Part shown: positions 18,368 to 27,882 of the stretch, in pieces
Numbering within the stretch: the stretch's first letter is position 1
Layout of the letters: each line of letters opens with the position of its first letter
NCBI RefSeq assembly: GCF_042647165.1
Contig: NZ_JBHRUV010000014.1
Reading direction: 5' to 3' (one strand)
Length of the DNA: 64,000 bases
Source of the DNA: Camelimonas abortus
Lineage (GTDB): Bacteria; Pseudomonadota; Alphaproteobacteria; Rhizobiales; Beijerinckiaceae
The notes under the pieces: generated by a model
Told to the model about the DNA's origin: nothing
The model's input: the letters and a program-made list of their open reading frames with translations, nothing else
Database searches by the model: none
Position numbers and translations under genes: made by a program

Positions 18368-19003
18368 TCACAGCGCCTTTTTCTGCCCGTCCGGTCCTTC
18401 GATGCTGATGCCGTCAGCGGCCGGCAGACGCTGCACGATGTCCTGCAGCAGCGCCGGCGAGAGGTCCATGGCGTAGAGCTTCCAGCGCAGGCCGCTGATG
18501 CGGAAGCGCCAGCCCAGCCGCCGCTGCGGGTCGCCGTCGAGGTCGATGTAGATGCGGAAGTGGCTGACGCCGGTGAAGGACGCCCGGTCAAAATGACGGA
18601 AGGCGTCGACAACGCCGTTCAGGCCAAGGCGCGGCGCCGCTTTCCCGCCTTCGCCCTCCGCGGGCCAGCCGCGCTCCAGCAGCTGCGCCAGGGTCTCCGG
18701 CGAGGTCATCTGGTGCAGGGCCGGGTAGAGGGTGTTGGCGGCGATGCCGGCGGCGAGCTGCTGCGCGAACGGCCCCAGGGCGTCTTCCTTGTGGTGCGCC
18801 GCCAGCCAGGCGCGCAGCACCTGGCGGGTGATGGAGCGGCCCAGCGCGCCGCGGTCAACGCGGGCCAGGATGGCCGGCGCGTCCCGCTCGCGCACCGCCT
18901 CGGCGAGCCGCGCCGCGGCGATGAACGGCGAGGCCATGTACGCCAGCACCAGAACGACGAGGGCGACGGTCCAGAACGTGTACGAGCGCAGCAACGCCGG
19001 CAT
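18368..19003 (-). CDS. DUF2939 family membrane-anchored protein
   Basis: Protein of 211 aa with one N-terminal hydrophobic anchor (FWTVALVVLVLAYMASPFIA, residues 10-29) and a soluble domain carrying the DUF2939 pattern: AVRERDAPAILARVD, SITRQVLRAWL and LGWRFRISGLRWKLYAMDL. Function is unknown for the family. It is transcribed away from cmk on the same strand, 250 bp downstream of it, and converges with hrpB. Confidence 0.82.
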   Translation of the reverse strand: MPALLRSYTFWTVALVVLVLAYMASPFIAAARLAEAVRERDAPAILARVDRGALGRSITRQVLRAWLAAHHKEDALGPFAQQLAAGIAANTLYPALHQMTSPETLAQLLERGWPAEGEGGKAAPRLGLNGVVDAFRHFDRASFTGVSHFRIYIDLDGDPQRRLGWRFRISGLRWKLYAMDLSPALLQDIVQRLPAADGISIEGPDGQKKAL

Positions 19004-19253
19004 GGTTACGGTCTCCGTTCACTGGTCAGCTTCACCGCAACGCAGGCGAATCGGCGACGGCTTCATGTTTACCCCGCGTGAGGGGAACGCGACACCGGGA
19101 TCGCCGGAGCCAGCGGCGAAAACGGCGCAAATGGGCCTCCGCGCGCGGCGTCGCGTCATGAAAACGCGCGCGAAGGGCGCGCATTTTGCAGGAAAGACAC
19201 TGTAACGGCCCGCTGGCGCAGGCAAAATCCGCGTCTGGAGACGGGACGCCGCC

Positions 19254-19898
19254 TCAGGTGGCCAGCGCCTGCTCCACGATGGCGAGGGCGGCGGCGAAGG
19301 CGGCGTCAGCGTCCATGTCGCTGGTGTCCAGCAGCACGGCGTCCGGCGCCGGCTTCAGCGGCGCCGTGGCGCGGCTGGCGTCGTCGGCGTCACGCTTGCG
19401 GATGTCGGCCAGCACCAGCTCATAGGAGGCGTCGGGATCGCGCGCCGCCAGCTCCTGGTGACGCCGGCCGGCGCGGATCTCCGGCGCCGCGGTGACGAAC
19501 AGTTTCACCCGCGCGTCCGGACAGATCACCGTGCCGATGTCGCGCCCGTCCAGCACCGCGCCGGGCGGACGTGCGGCGAAGGCGCGCTGCATGTCCACCA
19601 GCGCCGCGCGCACCGCCGGAAAGGCCGCCACCCTTGACGCGGCCCGGCCGGCTTCGCTGGTGCGCAACGCCGGGTTGTCGGCGAAATCCGCCGGCAGGTT
19701 GCGGGCCACGGCCGCGGCCGCGGCCTCGTCGTCCAGCGAGGCTCCGGCGCGCAGCACGCCGTGGGCCACGGCGCGGTAGAGCAGGCCGGTGTCCAGCCAC
19801 GGCAGGCCGTAATGGGCGGCGAGGCGGCGCGCCAGCGTGCCCTTGCCGGACGCCGCCGGCCCGTCAATGGCGATGACCAGTCCTTCCGGAACGCGCAT
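19254..19898 (-). CDS. cmk: Cytidylate kinase
   Basis: Phosphorylates CMP and dCMP with ATP; 214 aa. Walker A is IDGPAASGKGT near residue 10, the substrate motif is WLDTGLLYRAVA, and DGRDIGTVICPDA and RRHQEL are the usual family blocks. Two adjacent ATGs (19901, 19898) and a GTG at 19910 compete; the spacing from GGAG favours 19898. It begins about 18 bp after the aroA stop on the same strand, the standard aroA-cmk pair. The usual next gene, rpsA, is not downstream; a DUF2939 gene is there instead. Confidence 0.93.
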   Translation of the reverse strand: MRVPEGLVIAIDGPAASGKGTLARRLAAHYGLPWLDTGLLYRAVAHGVLRAGASLDDEAAAAAVARNLPADFADNPALRTSEAGRAASRVAAFPAVRAALVDMQRAFAARPPGAVLDGRDIGTVICPDARVKLFVTAAPEIRAGRRHQELAARDPDASYELVLADIRKRDADDASRATAPLKPAPDAVLLDTSDMDADAAFAAALAIVEQALAT

Positions 19899-19916
19899 CA
19901 TCAGCTCCACGTCCGG

Positions 19917-21269
19917 TCAGTCGCCGCCCATGACGATGTCGGCGCCCAGCCCCGCCATCAGCGGCCCGAAGGCCGGGAAGCTGGTGGCGATCATCGCCGC
20001 GTCGTCGATTTTCATGCCCTCGCGGGCGCCAAGGCCCAGCACCAGGAACGACATGGCGATGCGGTGGTCGAGATGGGTGGCGGCCACCCCGCCGCCGCGA
20101 ACGTCGCCGGCGCAGCCCCGGACGATGAGGTCGTCGCCCTCGATGCGGGCGTCCACGCCCGCCTGGGCGAGGCCACCGGCGATGGCGGCGAGGCGGTCCG
20201 ATTCCTTCACCCGCAGCTCCGAGAGGCCGCGCATGCGGGTTTCGCCCTCGGCGAAGGCCGCGGCGACGGCAAGGACCGGATATTCGTCGATCATTGACGG
20301 CGCGCGCTCGGCCGGCACGTCGACGCCCTTCAGGCGGCTGAAGCGCACGCGCAGGTCGGCGGTCTCCTCGCCGCCTTCGCTGGCGCGGGCCAGCACCTCG
20401 ATGTCGGCCCCCATCTCCGCCAGCGTGGCGAACAGGCCGGTGCGCAGCGGATTCATCATCACCCCCTCAAGGATGACGTCGGAGCCGGGCGCGACCAGCG
20501 CCGCCACCATGGGGAAGGCGGCGGAGGAGGGGTCGGCCGGGATGACGATGTGCGAGCCGCGCAGCTCCGGCTGCCCGGTGAGCGTGACGCGCCGGCCGTG
20601 CGGGCCGTGTGGCTCCACCTCCACCTCCGCGCCGAAATGGCGCAGCATGCGCTCGGTGTGGTCGCGCGAGGCCTCGCGCTCGATCACCGTGGTCTTGCCC
20701 GGCGCGTTGAGGCCGGCGAGCAGCACGGCGGACTTGATCTGCGCCGACGCCACCGGCGTCTCGTAAACGACCGGAACCGCCTCGCGCGCGCCTTCCAGGG
20801 TGATGGGGCAGCGCCCGCCTTCCGCCTCGGAGACGACGCGGGCGCCCATCTGCACGAGCGGATCGAGAATGCGGCGCATCGGGCGCTTGCGCAGCGAGGC
20901 GTCGCCGTCAAAGGTGGCGGTGACCGGATGGCCGGCGACCACGCCCATCATCAGCCGCGAGCCGGTGCCGGCGTTGCCGAAATCCAGCACGCCGGCCGGC
21001 TCCGTGAGGCCGCCGACGCCGACGCCGCGCACGGTCCACTCGCCTTCGCCCGTGCGGGTTACGTCCGCGCCCAGCGCCCGGGCGGCGCTGGCGGTGGCCA
21101 GCACGTCCTCGCCCTCCAGCAGACCCTGCACCCGGGTTTCGCCCACGGCCAGCAGGCCGAAGATCAGCGCCCGGTGCGACATGGACTTGTCGCCCGGCAC
21201 GCGGACGGCGCCTTTCAGCGGGCCGCCTGGGCGGGAGAAGGAGGGAACCGGCGTCGGATGTGCGCTCAC
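19917..21269 (-). CDS. aroA: 3-phosphoshikimate 1-carboxyvinyltransferase (class II EPSP synthase)
   Basis: Sixth step of the shikimate pathway, joining PEP to shikimate-3-phosphate. The 450-aa protein matches the class II (CP4-like) scaffold: PGDKSMSHRALIFG (residues 25-38), LDFGNAGTGSRLMMG, DGDASLRKRPM, SRDHTERML, APSMIDEYP and LRVKESDRL. The residue equivalent to Ala100 of CP4 is Gly101 here. The start is GTG at 21269, with AGGA 8 bp upstream; the open frame above it runs through a tandem repeat and is not coding. The ends nearly touch cmk. Confidence 0.96.
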   Translation of the reverse strand: MSAHPTPVPSFSRPGGPLKGAVRVPGDKSMSHRALIFGLLAVGETRVQGLLEGEDVLATASAARALGADVTRTGEGEWTVRGVGVGGLTEPAGVLDFGNAGTGSRLMMGVVAGHPVTATFDGDASLRKRPMRRILDPLVQMGARVVSEAEGGRCPITLEGAREAVPVVYETPVASAQIKSAVLLAGLNAPGKTTVIEREASRDHTERMLRHFGAEVEVEPHGPHGRRVTLTGQPELRGSHIVIPADPSSAAFPMVAALVAPGSDVILEGVMMNPLRTGLFATLAEMGADIEVLARASEGGEETADLRVRFSRLKGVDVPAERAPSMIDEYPVLAVAAAFAEGETRMRGLSELRVKESDRLAAIAGGLAQAGVDARIEGDDLIVRGCAGDVRGGGVAATHLDHRIAMSFLVLGLGAREGMKIDDAAMIATSFPAFGPLMAGLGADIVMGGD

Positions 21270-21352
21270 GGCTTGTTCCTGCTTTGCACTGTCAGTCGGC
21301 GACGGGCGCCTTGGGAGCGGTTTGCGCCGCGCAGGGAACAGGATTTGCCGCC

Positions 21353-21420
21353 CCATGTAAACCTTGGGGCCAGGTAAACCCTGGGGCCATGTAAACCTTC
21401 TGGCCAGGTAAACCCCGGGA
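21353..21420. repeat. Four tandem 17-bp repeats upstream of aroA
   Basis: Units start at 21353, 21370, 21387 and 21404. Odd units begin CCATGTAAACCTT, even units CCAGGTAAACCC, so a 34-bp higher-order unit occurs twice; a partial fifth unit (CCATG) follows at 21421. Even units contain CCAGG-TAAAC-CCTGG, a 5-bp inverted repeat. The 17-bp period is not a codon multiple. The array is 84-151 bp upstream of the aroA start, within the noncoding gap after the small exported-protein gene. Confidence 0.95.
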
Positions 21421-21504
21421 CCATGCCCCGGGCCGGACCGGCGGCGCAGACGGCGCCCCGTGGGCGGCCGCGCGCCCCGCGCGCCGGGCGGCGCCGGCGC
21501 CGTT

Positions 21505-21882
21505 TCACCCGCCGCCGCACTGGGCGCGCACGGCGTCCCGGTACTGGGCCACGCCGGCCATGGCGTTGGCCACGTTGCGGTCGCGCCCGGCGCCCTTCTG
21601 GCAGCGGCGGTAAAAGGCGGCGGCGCGCTGCAGCACGCGCACCTGCTCGCGCCAGGCGGCGCAGCGCTCCTTCTGCGATCCGGTCGCGGCGTCCATCAGG
21701 TCGGCGCGGGCGCGCCGCACCTCGGAGAGCAGCACCACGGCGTCGCGCCGGCAGGCGTCGGAAGCGGCGGCTGCCGGCGCGGCGGCCGCTGGCGCGGCGG
21801 CGACGGGCGCCAGTCCCGCCGCCAGCACGAGCAGGATCCGCAGGCGCCGTCCGTGGTCCATGAGGCGTTTCTGGCGGCGCAT
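21505..21882 (-). CDS. Small exported four-cysteine protein, unknown function
   Basis: Predicted 125-aa protein, not recognised. A hydrophobic signal (LRILLVLAAGLAPVAAAP) is followed by an Ala-rich spacer, then a helical domain with four cysteines in DACRRD, ERCAAW, RRCQKG and RAQCGGG, suggesting two disulfides in the periplasm. The start at 21882 lies 6 bp after GGAG; ATGs at 21894 and 21861 are alternatives. The gene starts 15 bp past the fumarase stop on the same strand, so co-transcription with it is likely. Confidence 0.72.
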   Translation of the reverse strand: MRRQKRLMDHGRRLRILLVLAAGLAPVAAAPAAAAPAAAASDACRRDAVVLLSEVRRARADLMDAATGSQKERCAAWREQVRVLQRAAAFYRRCQKGAGRDRNVANAMAGVAQYRDAVRAQCGGG

Positions 21883-21897
21883 GCGGATCTCCATGGT

Positions 21898-23529
21898 TCA
21901 GTCGAGGTTCAGCTCGCGGAAGAAGTCATTGCCCTTGTCGTCAATGACGATGAAGGCCGGGAAATCCTCCACCTCGATGCGCCACACCGCCTCCATGCCG
22001 AGCTCCGGATACTCCAGCACCTCGACCTTGCGGATGCAGTCCCGGGCGAGGCGGGCGGCCGGGCCGCCGATGGAGCCGAGGTAGAAGCCGCCGTGTTTCT
22101 GGCACGCCTCGCGCACCTGGGCCGAGCGGTTGCCCTTGGCCAGCATGACCATGGAGCCGCCCGCCGCCTGGAACTGGTCCACATAGGCGTCCATGCGGCC
22201 GGCGGTGGTGGGGCCGAAGGAGCCCGAGGCGTAACCCTCCGGAGTCTTGGCGGGGCCGGCGTAATACACCGGATGGTTCTTCATGTACTCCGGCATCGGC
22301 TCGCCGCGCTCGAGGCGCTCGCGGATTTTCGCATGGGCGAGGTCGCGGGCCACGATCATCGGGCCGGTGAGCGACAGGCGGGTGCGGATCGGATATTTCG
22401 TCAGCGTGGCGAGAATCTCGTTCATCGGCCGGTTGAGGTCGATCTTCACCACCTCGCCGCCGAGCTGCGATTCGTCGATGTCCGGCATGAAGCGGGCCGG
22501 ATTGGTCTCCAGCTGCTCGAGGAACACGCCGTCGCGGGTGATCTTGCCCCTGGCCTGGCGGTCGGCCGAGCAGGAGACGCCGATGCCGATGGGCAGCGAG
22601 GCGCCGTGACGCGGCAGGCGGATGACGCGCACGTCATGGCAGAAATACTTGCCGCCGAACTGGGCGCCGACGCCCAGGTTCTGGGTGAGCCTGTGGATCT
22701 CCTCCTCCATGGCCAGATCGCGGAAGGCGTGGCCTTCCGGCGAGCCGGAGGTGGGCAGTTCGTCCAGATAACGGGTGGAGGCGAGCTTCACCGTCTTGAG
22801 GTTCTGCTCGGCGCTCATGCCGCCGATGACGATGGCGAGGTGATAGGGCGGGCAGGCGGCGGTGCCGAGCGTCAGGATCTTCTCCTTCAGGAAGTTGATC
22901 ATGCGGTCGTGCGTCAGCAGCGCCGGGGTGCCCTGGAACAGGAAGGTCTTGTTGGCCGAGCCGCCGCCCTTGGCGATGAACAGGAACTTGTAGGCGTCCT
23001 CGCCCTCGGCGTAGATATCGATCTGCGCCGGCAGGTTGGAGCCGGTGTTCTTCTCCTCGAACATCGACAGCGGGGCAAGCTGCGAATAGCGCAGGTTGCG
23101 CTTGAGATAGGCGTCCCGGATGCCCTGGCCGATGGCCTCCTCGTCGTTGCCCTCGGTCCACACGAGGCGGCCCTTCTTGGCCATGACGATGGCGGTGCCG
23201 GTGTCCTGGCACATGGGCAGCACGCCGCCGGCGGCGATGTTGGCGTTCTTCAGCAGGTCATAGGCCACGAAGCGGTCGTTGGGAGTGGCTTCGGGGTCCT
23301 TGAGGATGTTGGCCAGCTGCTGCAGGTGGCCGGGGCGCAGCAGGTGGTTGATGTCGATGAACGCCGCTTCCGCCAGCGCCCGGATGGCTTCCGGAGAGAC
23401 GTTCAGGAATTCGCGGTCGCCGATTTTCTCGACGCTGACGCCCTCGCCGGTGATCTTCCGGTAAGGGGTCGTGTCGGGGCCGAGGGGAAACAGGTTGGTG
23501 GTGGCGGCGAGGCCGGGTGCATCAGACAT
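21898..23529 (-). CDS. fumA: Class I (iron-sulfur) fumarate hydratase
   Basis: TCA-cycle enzyme hydrating fumarate to malate; 543 aa, the usual class I length. Three cysteines expected to hold the [4Fe-4S] cluster are visible in LPMCQDTGTA, GTAACPPYH and GVSCSADRQ. Other family blocks are NLFPLGPDTTPYR near the start, GGGSANKTFLFQ and the C-terminal GNDFFREL. ATG 23529 is favoured by the expected N-terminus; ATG 23550 is an alternative with a slightly better upstream purine run. The small exported-protein gene follows closely. Confidence 0.95.
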   Translation of the reverse strand: MSDAPGLAATTNLFPLGPDTTPYRKITGEGVSVEKIGDREFLNVSPEAIRALAEAAFIDINHLLRPGHLQQLANILKDPEATPNDRFVAYDLLKNANIAAGGVLPMCQDTGTAIVMAKKGRLVWTEGNDEEAIGQGIRDAYLKRNLRYSQLAPLSMFEEKNTGSNLPAQIDIYAEGEDAYKFLFIAKGGGSANKTFLFQGTPALLTHDRMINFLKEKILTLGTAACPPYHLAIVIGGMSAEQNLKTVKLASTRYLDELPTSGSPEGHAFRDLAMEEEIHRLTQNLGVGAQFGGKYFCHDVRVIRLPRHGASLPIGIGVSCSADRQARGKITRDGVFLEQLETNPARFMPDIDESQLGGEVVKIDLNRPMNEILATLTKYPIRTRLSLTGPMIVARDLAHAKIRERLERGEPMPEYMKNHPVYYAGPAKTPEGYASGSFGPTTAGRMDAYVDQFQAAGGSMVMLAKGNRSAQVREACQKHGGFYLGSIGGPAARLARDCIRKVEVLEYPELGMEAVWRIEVEDFPAFIVIDDKGNDFFRELNLD

Positions 23530-23873
23530 GGATCTACCGCTGGCTGTCATGAGGGCGCCCCTGGAGTCTGTCGCTTCCCCCGCCGCGCCGCGCGGGTGCG
23601 GGAGAGGAAGCGGCATGTCCCGCATCCGCACGGGGACGCGCCCCGTCCGGCGGCGGAACAGGCGTCGCGACGGACCGCATCCTGCGGCTCCGCCGGCGCC
23701 GGCCGCTCCAGCGGCTGCCCATGCATAAGGCTTCGGAACGGTTTGATAAAGCCGGGCTGCGTCATTGCCGGCCGGCGTGCGCCGCGTGGCGACAGCGCGC
23801 CGCACGCCCTGCGCGGGCGCCCGGGCGCGGCCCGCGCTCCGGTGGGGGTCGCCGCCGCGGCGGCGCGGCCGGC
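23530..23873. other. Intergenic region between ptsN and the fumarase gene
   Basis: No convincing gene lies in these 344 bp. An AT-richer patch at about 23722-23755 may hold the fumarase promoter on the minus strand, but no good -35/-10 pair can be named. Confidence 0.4.
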
Positions 23874-24359
23874 CTAGCCGGTGGCCACCTTGGGCGCCGG
23901 AGCGGCGGCGTTGGCGTCCGTCAGCAGGGCGTAGAGCGCGTCCGGGTCACGCGTGGCGCGAATGCGCTCCAGCATGGTGGGCTCGCGCAGCACCCGCGCC
24001 ACGCGCGCAAGCGCCTTGAGATGGTCGGCGCCGGCGTTCTCCGGCGCCAGAAGCAGGAACATGAGGTCGACCGGCTGGCCGTCGAGCGCGTCGAAATCGA
24101 ACGGGCGCTCCGCCCTGGCGAACAGACCGAACACCCTGTCCAGCTTTTCGGGCTTGCCATGGGGAATGGCGATGCCGTCGCCAATGCCTGTCGAGCCCAG
24201 GCGCTCGCGCTGCACGAGCGTCTCGTAAATTTCCCGCTCGGTCAGTTCCGGCAGCAGCGTGGCGGCGTGCGCCGCCAGCTCCTGAAGCGCCTGCTTCTTG
24301 CTGTTGCACTTCAGGGCCGGAATCACGGCCTCGGGCGTCAGAAGATCTGTCAGGGGCAT
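23874..24359 (-). CDS. ptsN: Nitrogen-PTS EIIA component
   Basis: Regulatory phosphocarrier of 161 aa (EIIANtr), accepting phosphate from NPr and adjusting potassium, carbon and nitrogen functions. The phosphorylated histidine is His67 in GIAIPHGK, with LMFLLLAPENAGADHLKAL downstream. The C-terminal ten residues are Ala/Pro-rich. It follows hpf and rpoN on the same strand, the standard order in proteobacteria. Confidence 0.95.
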   Translation of the reverse strand: MPLTDLLTPEAVIPALKCNSKKQALQELAAHAATLLPELTEREIYETLVQRERLGSTGIGDGIAIPHGKPEKLDRVFGLFARAERPFDFDALDGQPVDLMFLLLAPENAGADHLKALARVARVLREPTMLERIRATRDPDALYALLTDANAAAPAPKVATG

Positions 24360-24513
24360 GTTGTCTCACAAGCGGCGGCGGGCGGACCTTGGCCCGCCCG
24401 GCGACATCCATCAAGTTCAGGCCGGCGCCATGGCCAACGCGGGCCACGAACCGCCTGTTCCGCAGGAGCGATGCATCTGCGGCGCCGGCCGTTCGCCTGC
24501 GCCGCAAATGTGG

Positions 24514-25122
24514 TCACGCCCCGTCAGACAGGTTCGGGTCGATCCAGCCGATCGTCCCGTCATTGCGCCGGTATACGATGTTCAGCCTGGAAGTGCCAGC
24601 GTGCCTGAACAGGAGAATGGGCGCGCCGGTGAGGTCAAGTTCGGTGACAGCTTCGCTCACCGGCATGGTCCGCAGCTTATTTGTCACCTCCGCCACGACG
24701 ACGGGGTGAAATTCTTCGCCGTCCTCCTCCTCGCCGGGCGGGGCGAAGACGGTGGCGGAAATGGTCGGACCCTCGTCGACGCCTTCGTCGCGCTCCCCGG
24801 CGAGGACGCCGGTCCGGGCGTCGCCCGCGGTCTGACGGGACTTGAGGCGCGCGCTGTAACGGCGCAGGCGCTTTTCGATGCGCTCCGCCGCCTGGTCGAA
24901 ACTCATCACCGGATCGTGGGAGAAGCCGGTGGACTCCAGCGTCACTCCGCGCAGGTGGAGGCCGCAGTCTGTCCTGTAAGCGCCGCCATCGCGCGTGACC
25001 GTGACGTGACCGGAGGCTGGAACCCCAAAGTATTTTTCGACCGCCGCGTTGACCCGGACCTCGATCTGGCCCCGGAAGGCGCTGCCGATGTCCATGTTCT
25101 TGCCAGATACGCGTAGCGTCAT
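24514..25122 (-). CDS. hpf: Ribosome hibernation promoting factor, long form
   Basis: Long HPF of 202 aa that binds the small ribosomal subunit and promotes 100S dimers in stationary phase. The N-terminal S30AE domain (MTLRVSGKNMDIGSAFR to about residue 105) is joined by an acidic linker to the C-terminal dimerisation domain (VSEAVTELDLTGAPILLF and IVYRRNDGTIGWIDP). The start at 25122 is set by GGGAGG 6 bp upstream. A good promoter lies at 25205-25233, so hpf can be expressed separately from rpoN. Confidence 0.95.
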   Translation of the reverse strand: MTLRVSGKNMDIGSAFRGQIEVRVNAAVEKYFGVPASGHVTVTRDGGAYRTDCGLHLRGVTLESTGFSHDPVMSFDQAAERIEKRLRRYSARLKSRQTAGDARTGVLAGERDEGVDEGPTISATVFAPPGEEEDGEEFHPVVVAEVTNKLRTMPVSEAVTELDLTGAPILLFRHAGTSRLNIVYRRNDGTIGWIDPNLSDGA

Positions 25123-25204
25123 GTCAACCTCCCATGCGGCAGGGCGGGGAGCCGCCCTGCGCCGCCGAAGCGGCGAATTGCGATGGTTCCGTCCGGTGTC
25201 ATGA

Positions 25205-25233
25205 ATCGTAGGAACCCGCCCTGGGCAAGTCAA
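25205..25233 (-). promoter_or_regulatory. Sigma-70-like promoter of hpf
   Basis: On the minus strand TTGACT (25233-25228) and TACGAT (25210-25205) are spaced by exactly 17 bp, 83 bp before the hpf ATG. It lies between the rpoN stop and hpf. Confidence 0.65.
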
Positions 25234-25260
25234 TGAGCGGGGGCAGGCGCGCCCGGTGGG

Positions 25261-26793
25261 TCAGGCGACGAGGCCGTCCGTGCGCGCCGCCGCTTTCATG
25301 CGCCGGCGGTCGACCGAGGAGGGAATCCGCAGGGATTCGCGATACTTGGCCACGGTGCGCCGGGCGATCTCGACGCCGTCCTCGCGCAGCAGCCGCACGA
25401 TCACGTCGTCTGAGAGCACCGCGTCCGGCTTCTCGGCCTCGATCAGCTGGCGTATGCGGTGGCGCACGGCCTCGGCCGAATGGGCCGCGCCGTCGCCGGC
25501 GGCGGAAATCGCCGCAGGGAAGAAGAATTTCATGCCGTAGACGCCGCGCTCGCAGCCGATGGACTTGTTCATGGTGACGCGCGAGACGGTCGATTCATGC
25601 ATGCCGATGGCGTCGGCGACCTCCTTCAGCGTCAGCGGCCGCAGGGCGCTGACGCCGCGCCCGAAAAAGCCCTCCTGACGGCGCACGATCTCGCCGGCCA
25701 CCAGCAGGATGGTGCGGGCGCGCTGCTCGAGGCTGCGGTCCAGCCAGCAGGCGTCGCGCCAGGCGGAGGCGATGAAGCTGCTCTCCGCCGGGCTGCGGGC
25801 CGCGCGGGCGGCGCGGGCGCGCCAGGCGTGGTTCAGGCGCACGCGCGGCAGCAGCTCTGCGTTCAGCTCCGCCCGCCAGCGGCCGTCCGGGCCGCGCCGC
25901 ACGATCACGTCGGGAACCAGCGGCGTCGCCGGCGCGGCGTCGAACGGCCGGCCGGGCAGCGGCTCCAGCGCCCTTATCTCGCGCAGCATGGCCGTGAGCG
26001 TGGCCTCGTCCACCCCGCACAGCCGGCGCAGCTTCGCCATGTCGCGTTTCGCCACCAGGTCAAGCCGCGACAGCAGCGCCTGCATGGGCGCGTCCAGCCG
26101 GTCCTGCTGGCGCAGCTGGATGGCCAGACATTCGGCGAGGTCGCGCGCGCCCACGCCGGGTGGGTCCAGCTGCTGCACGGCGGCGAGGGCGGCGTCCACC
26201 GTGGCGCGGCTCACGCCGAGCCTGGCGGCGAGGGCGTCCAGCTCCCGCGCCGTTTCCGGATCCAGGTAGCCGGCCGGGGTGATGGAGTCGACCAGCGCCA
26301 GCGCGGCGGCGCGGGTCGCTGCGTCCAGCCGCGTCAGCCCGAGCTGGCGGCGCAGGTGTTCGCGCAGGTCCGGCTGCTCCGCCGCAAGCTCCAGCGCGTC
26401 CAGGTCGCCGGCGGGCGGGCCGGCGGCCCCGCTCCACACGGCGCTGTCGCCAGCCGGCTCCGGCGCCTCGTGCGGGGTCACGCCGGGGCTGTCCGGATCG
26501 AACACATTGTCGAGGGGGGCGTCGAGAGCGCGCTCCAGCGCCTCCTGGCTGGTCTCCAGCTCGCCGGCGTCCCAGGGGCGCGCGTCCGCCGCGTCCGGGG
26601 CCGGGGCCGGGGCGGAATCGCCGCCCTCACCGTCGGCGCCGGCTTCAAGGAAGGGGTTGCGCTCCAGTTCCTCCGCCACCCACGCCGACAGCTCGAGGCT
26701 GGACATCTGCAGCAGGCGGATGGCCTGCAGCAGCTGCGGGGTAAGGGCCAGGCTCTGGGCCTGGCGCATGGAGATCCGTGCTGAGAGCGACAT
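25261..26793 (-). CDS. rpoN: RNA polymerase sigma-54 factor
   Basis: Sigma-54, 510 aa. The N-terminal activator-interacting region is QSLALTPQLLQAIRLLQ followed by LEEL-type helices. An acidic, Pro-rich region II comes next, then the core-binding domain, the helix-turn-helix (TLKEVADAIGMHESTVSRVT) and the RpoN box RRTVAKYRESL near the C-terminus. The start at 26793 matches relatives. Alternative upstream starts add an Arg/Ala-rich leader. The order lptB-rpoN-hpf-ptsN is conserved in proteobacteria. Confidence 0.96.
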   Translation of the reverse strand: MSLSARISMRQAQSLALTPQLLQAIRLLQMSSLELSAWVAEELERNPFLEAGADGEGGDSAPAPAPDAADARPWDAGELETSQEALERALDAPLDNVFDPDSPGVTPHEAPEPAGDSAVWSGAAGPPAGDLDALELAAEQPDLREHLRRQLGLTRLDAATRAAALALVDSITPAGYLDPETARELDALAARLGVSRATVDAALAAVQQLDPPGVGARDLAECLAIQLRQQDRLDAPMQALLSRLDLVAKRDMAKLRRLCGVDEATLTAMLREIRALEPLPGRPFDAAPATPLVPDVIVRRGPDGRWRAELNAELLPRVRLNHAWRARAARAARSPAESSFIASAWRDACWLDRSLEQRARTILLVAGEIVRRQEGFFGRGVSALRPLTLKEVADAIGMHESTVSRVTMNKSIGCERGVYGMKFFFPAAISAAGDGAAHSAEAVRHRIRQLIEAEKPDAVLSDDVIVRLLREDGVEIARRTVAKYRESLRIPSSVDRRRMKAAARTDGLVA

Positions 26794-26915
26794 GCGGCGC
26801 CTCGCTGCCTGCGCCTTTCGCCGGGCCCCGCCGGCGTCGCGGGAGGGCGCCGGACTGGCCGGCGCCGGCGCTCCCGCCCTCTCCGGCGGCGCCCGAGCCA
26901 GGCGCAAGCGAGTTG

Positions 26916-26945
26916 CATAGAGCACTTTTCGCCGCGATTGAACAA
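26916..26945 (-). promoter_or_regulatory. Possible rpoN promoter
   Basis: TTGTTC (26945-26940) and TCTATG (26921-26916) on the minus strand are separated by 18 bp in a clearly AT-richer patch between lptB and rpoN. The match to consensus is modest. Confidence 0.35.
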
Positions 26946-27003
26946 AAAATTGCGCGCCGGCGCCCGTCGCGGCCCGAAATATGCTTGCGGCGACAGCTTC
27001 GCC

Positions 27004-27816
<813 letters not shown>

Positions 27817-27882
27817 CGCAAAGGTCCTGTCGTTCGCCGGGCGGCCGCGCGGCCGCCGCCCCTGTCCCGGTGTCCTGGCCGT

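Noticed and set aside
21353..21420. CRISPR-like array
   Set aside because: The units are contiguous with no unique spacers, too short, and no cas gene is near.
21266..21520. Repeat-encoded peptide (GFTWP/RVYLAP-like units) on the minus strand over the tandem repeat
   Set aside because: The 17-bp period shifts the frame at each unit, so the peptide is not truly periodic, and no ribosome-binding site supports it.
23722..23745. Second EcfG-like promoter (GGAAC upstream of the fumarase region, plus strand)
   Set aside because: No CGTT occurs at the 16-17 bp spacing, and it points away from the fumarase gene.
21460..23877. 805-residue open frame on the plus strand opposite fumarase
   Set aside because: It is a shadow of the fumarase gene and the small exported-protein gene.
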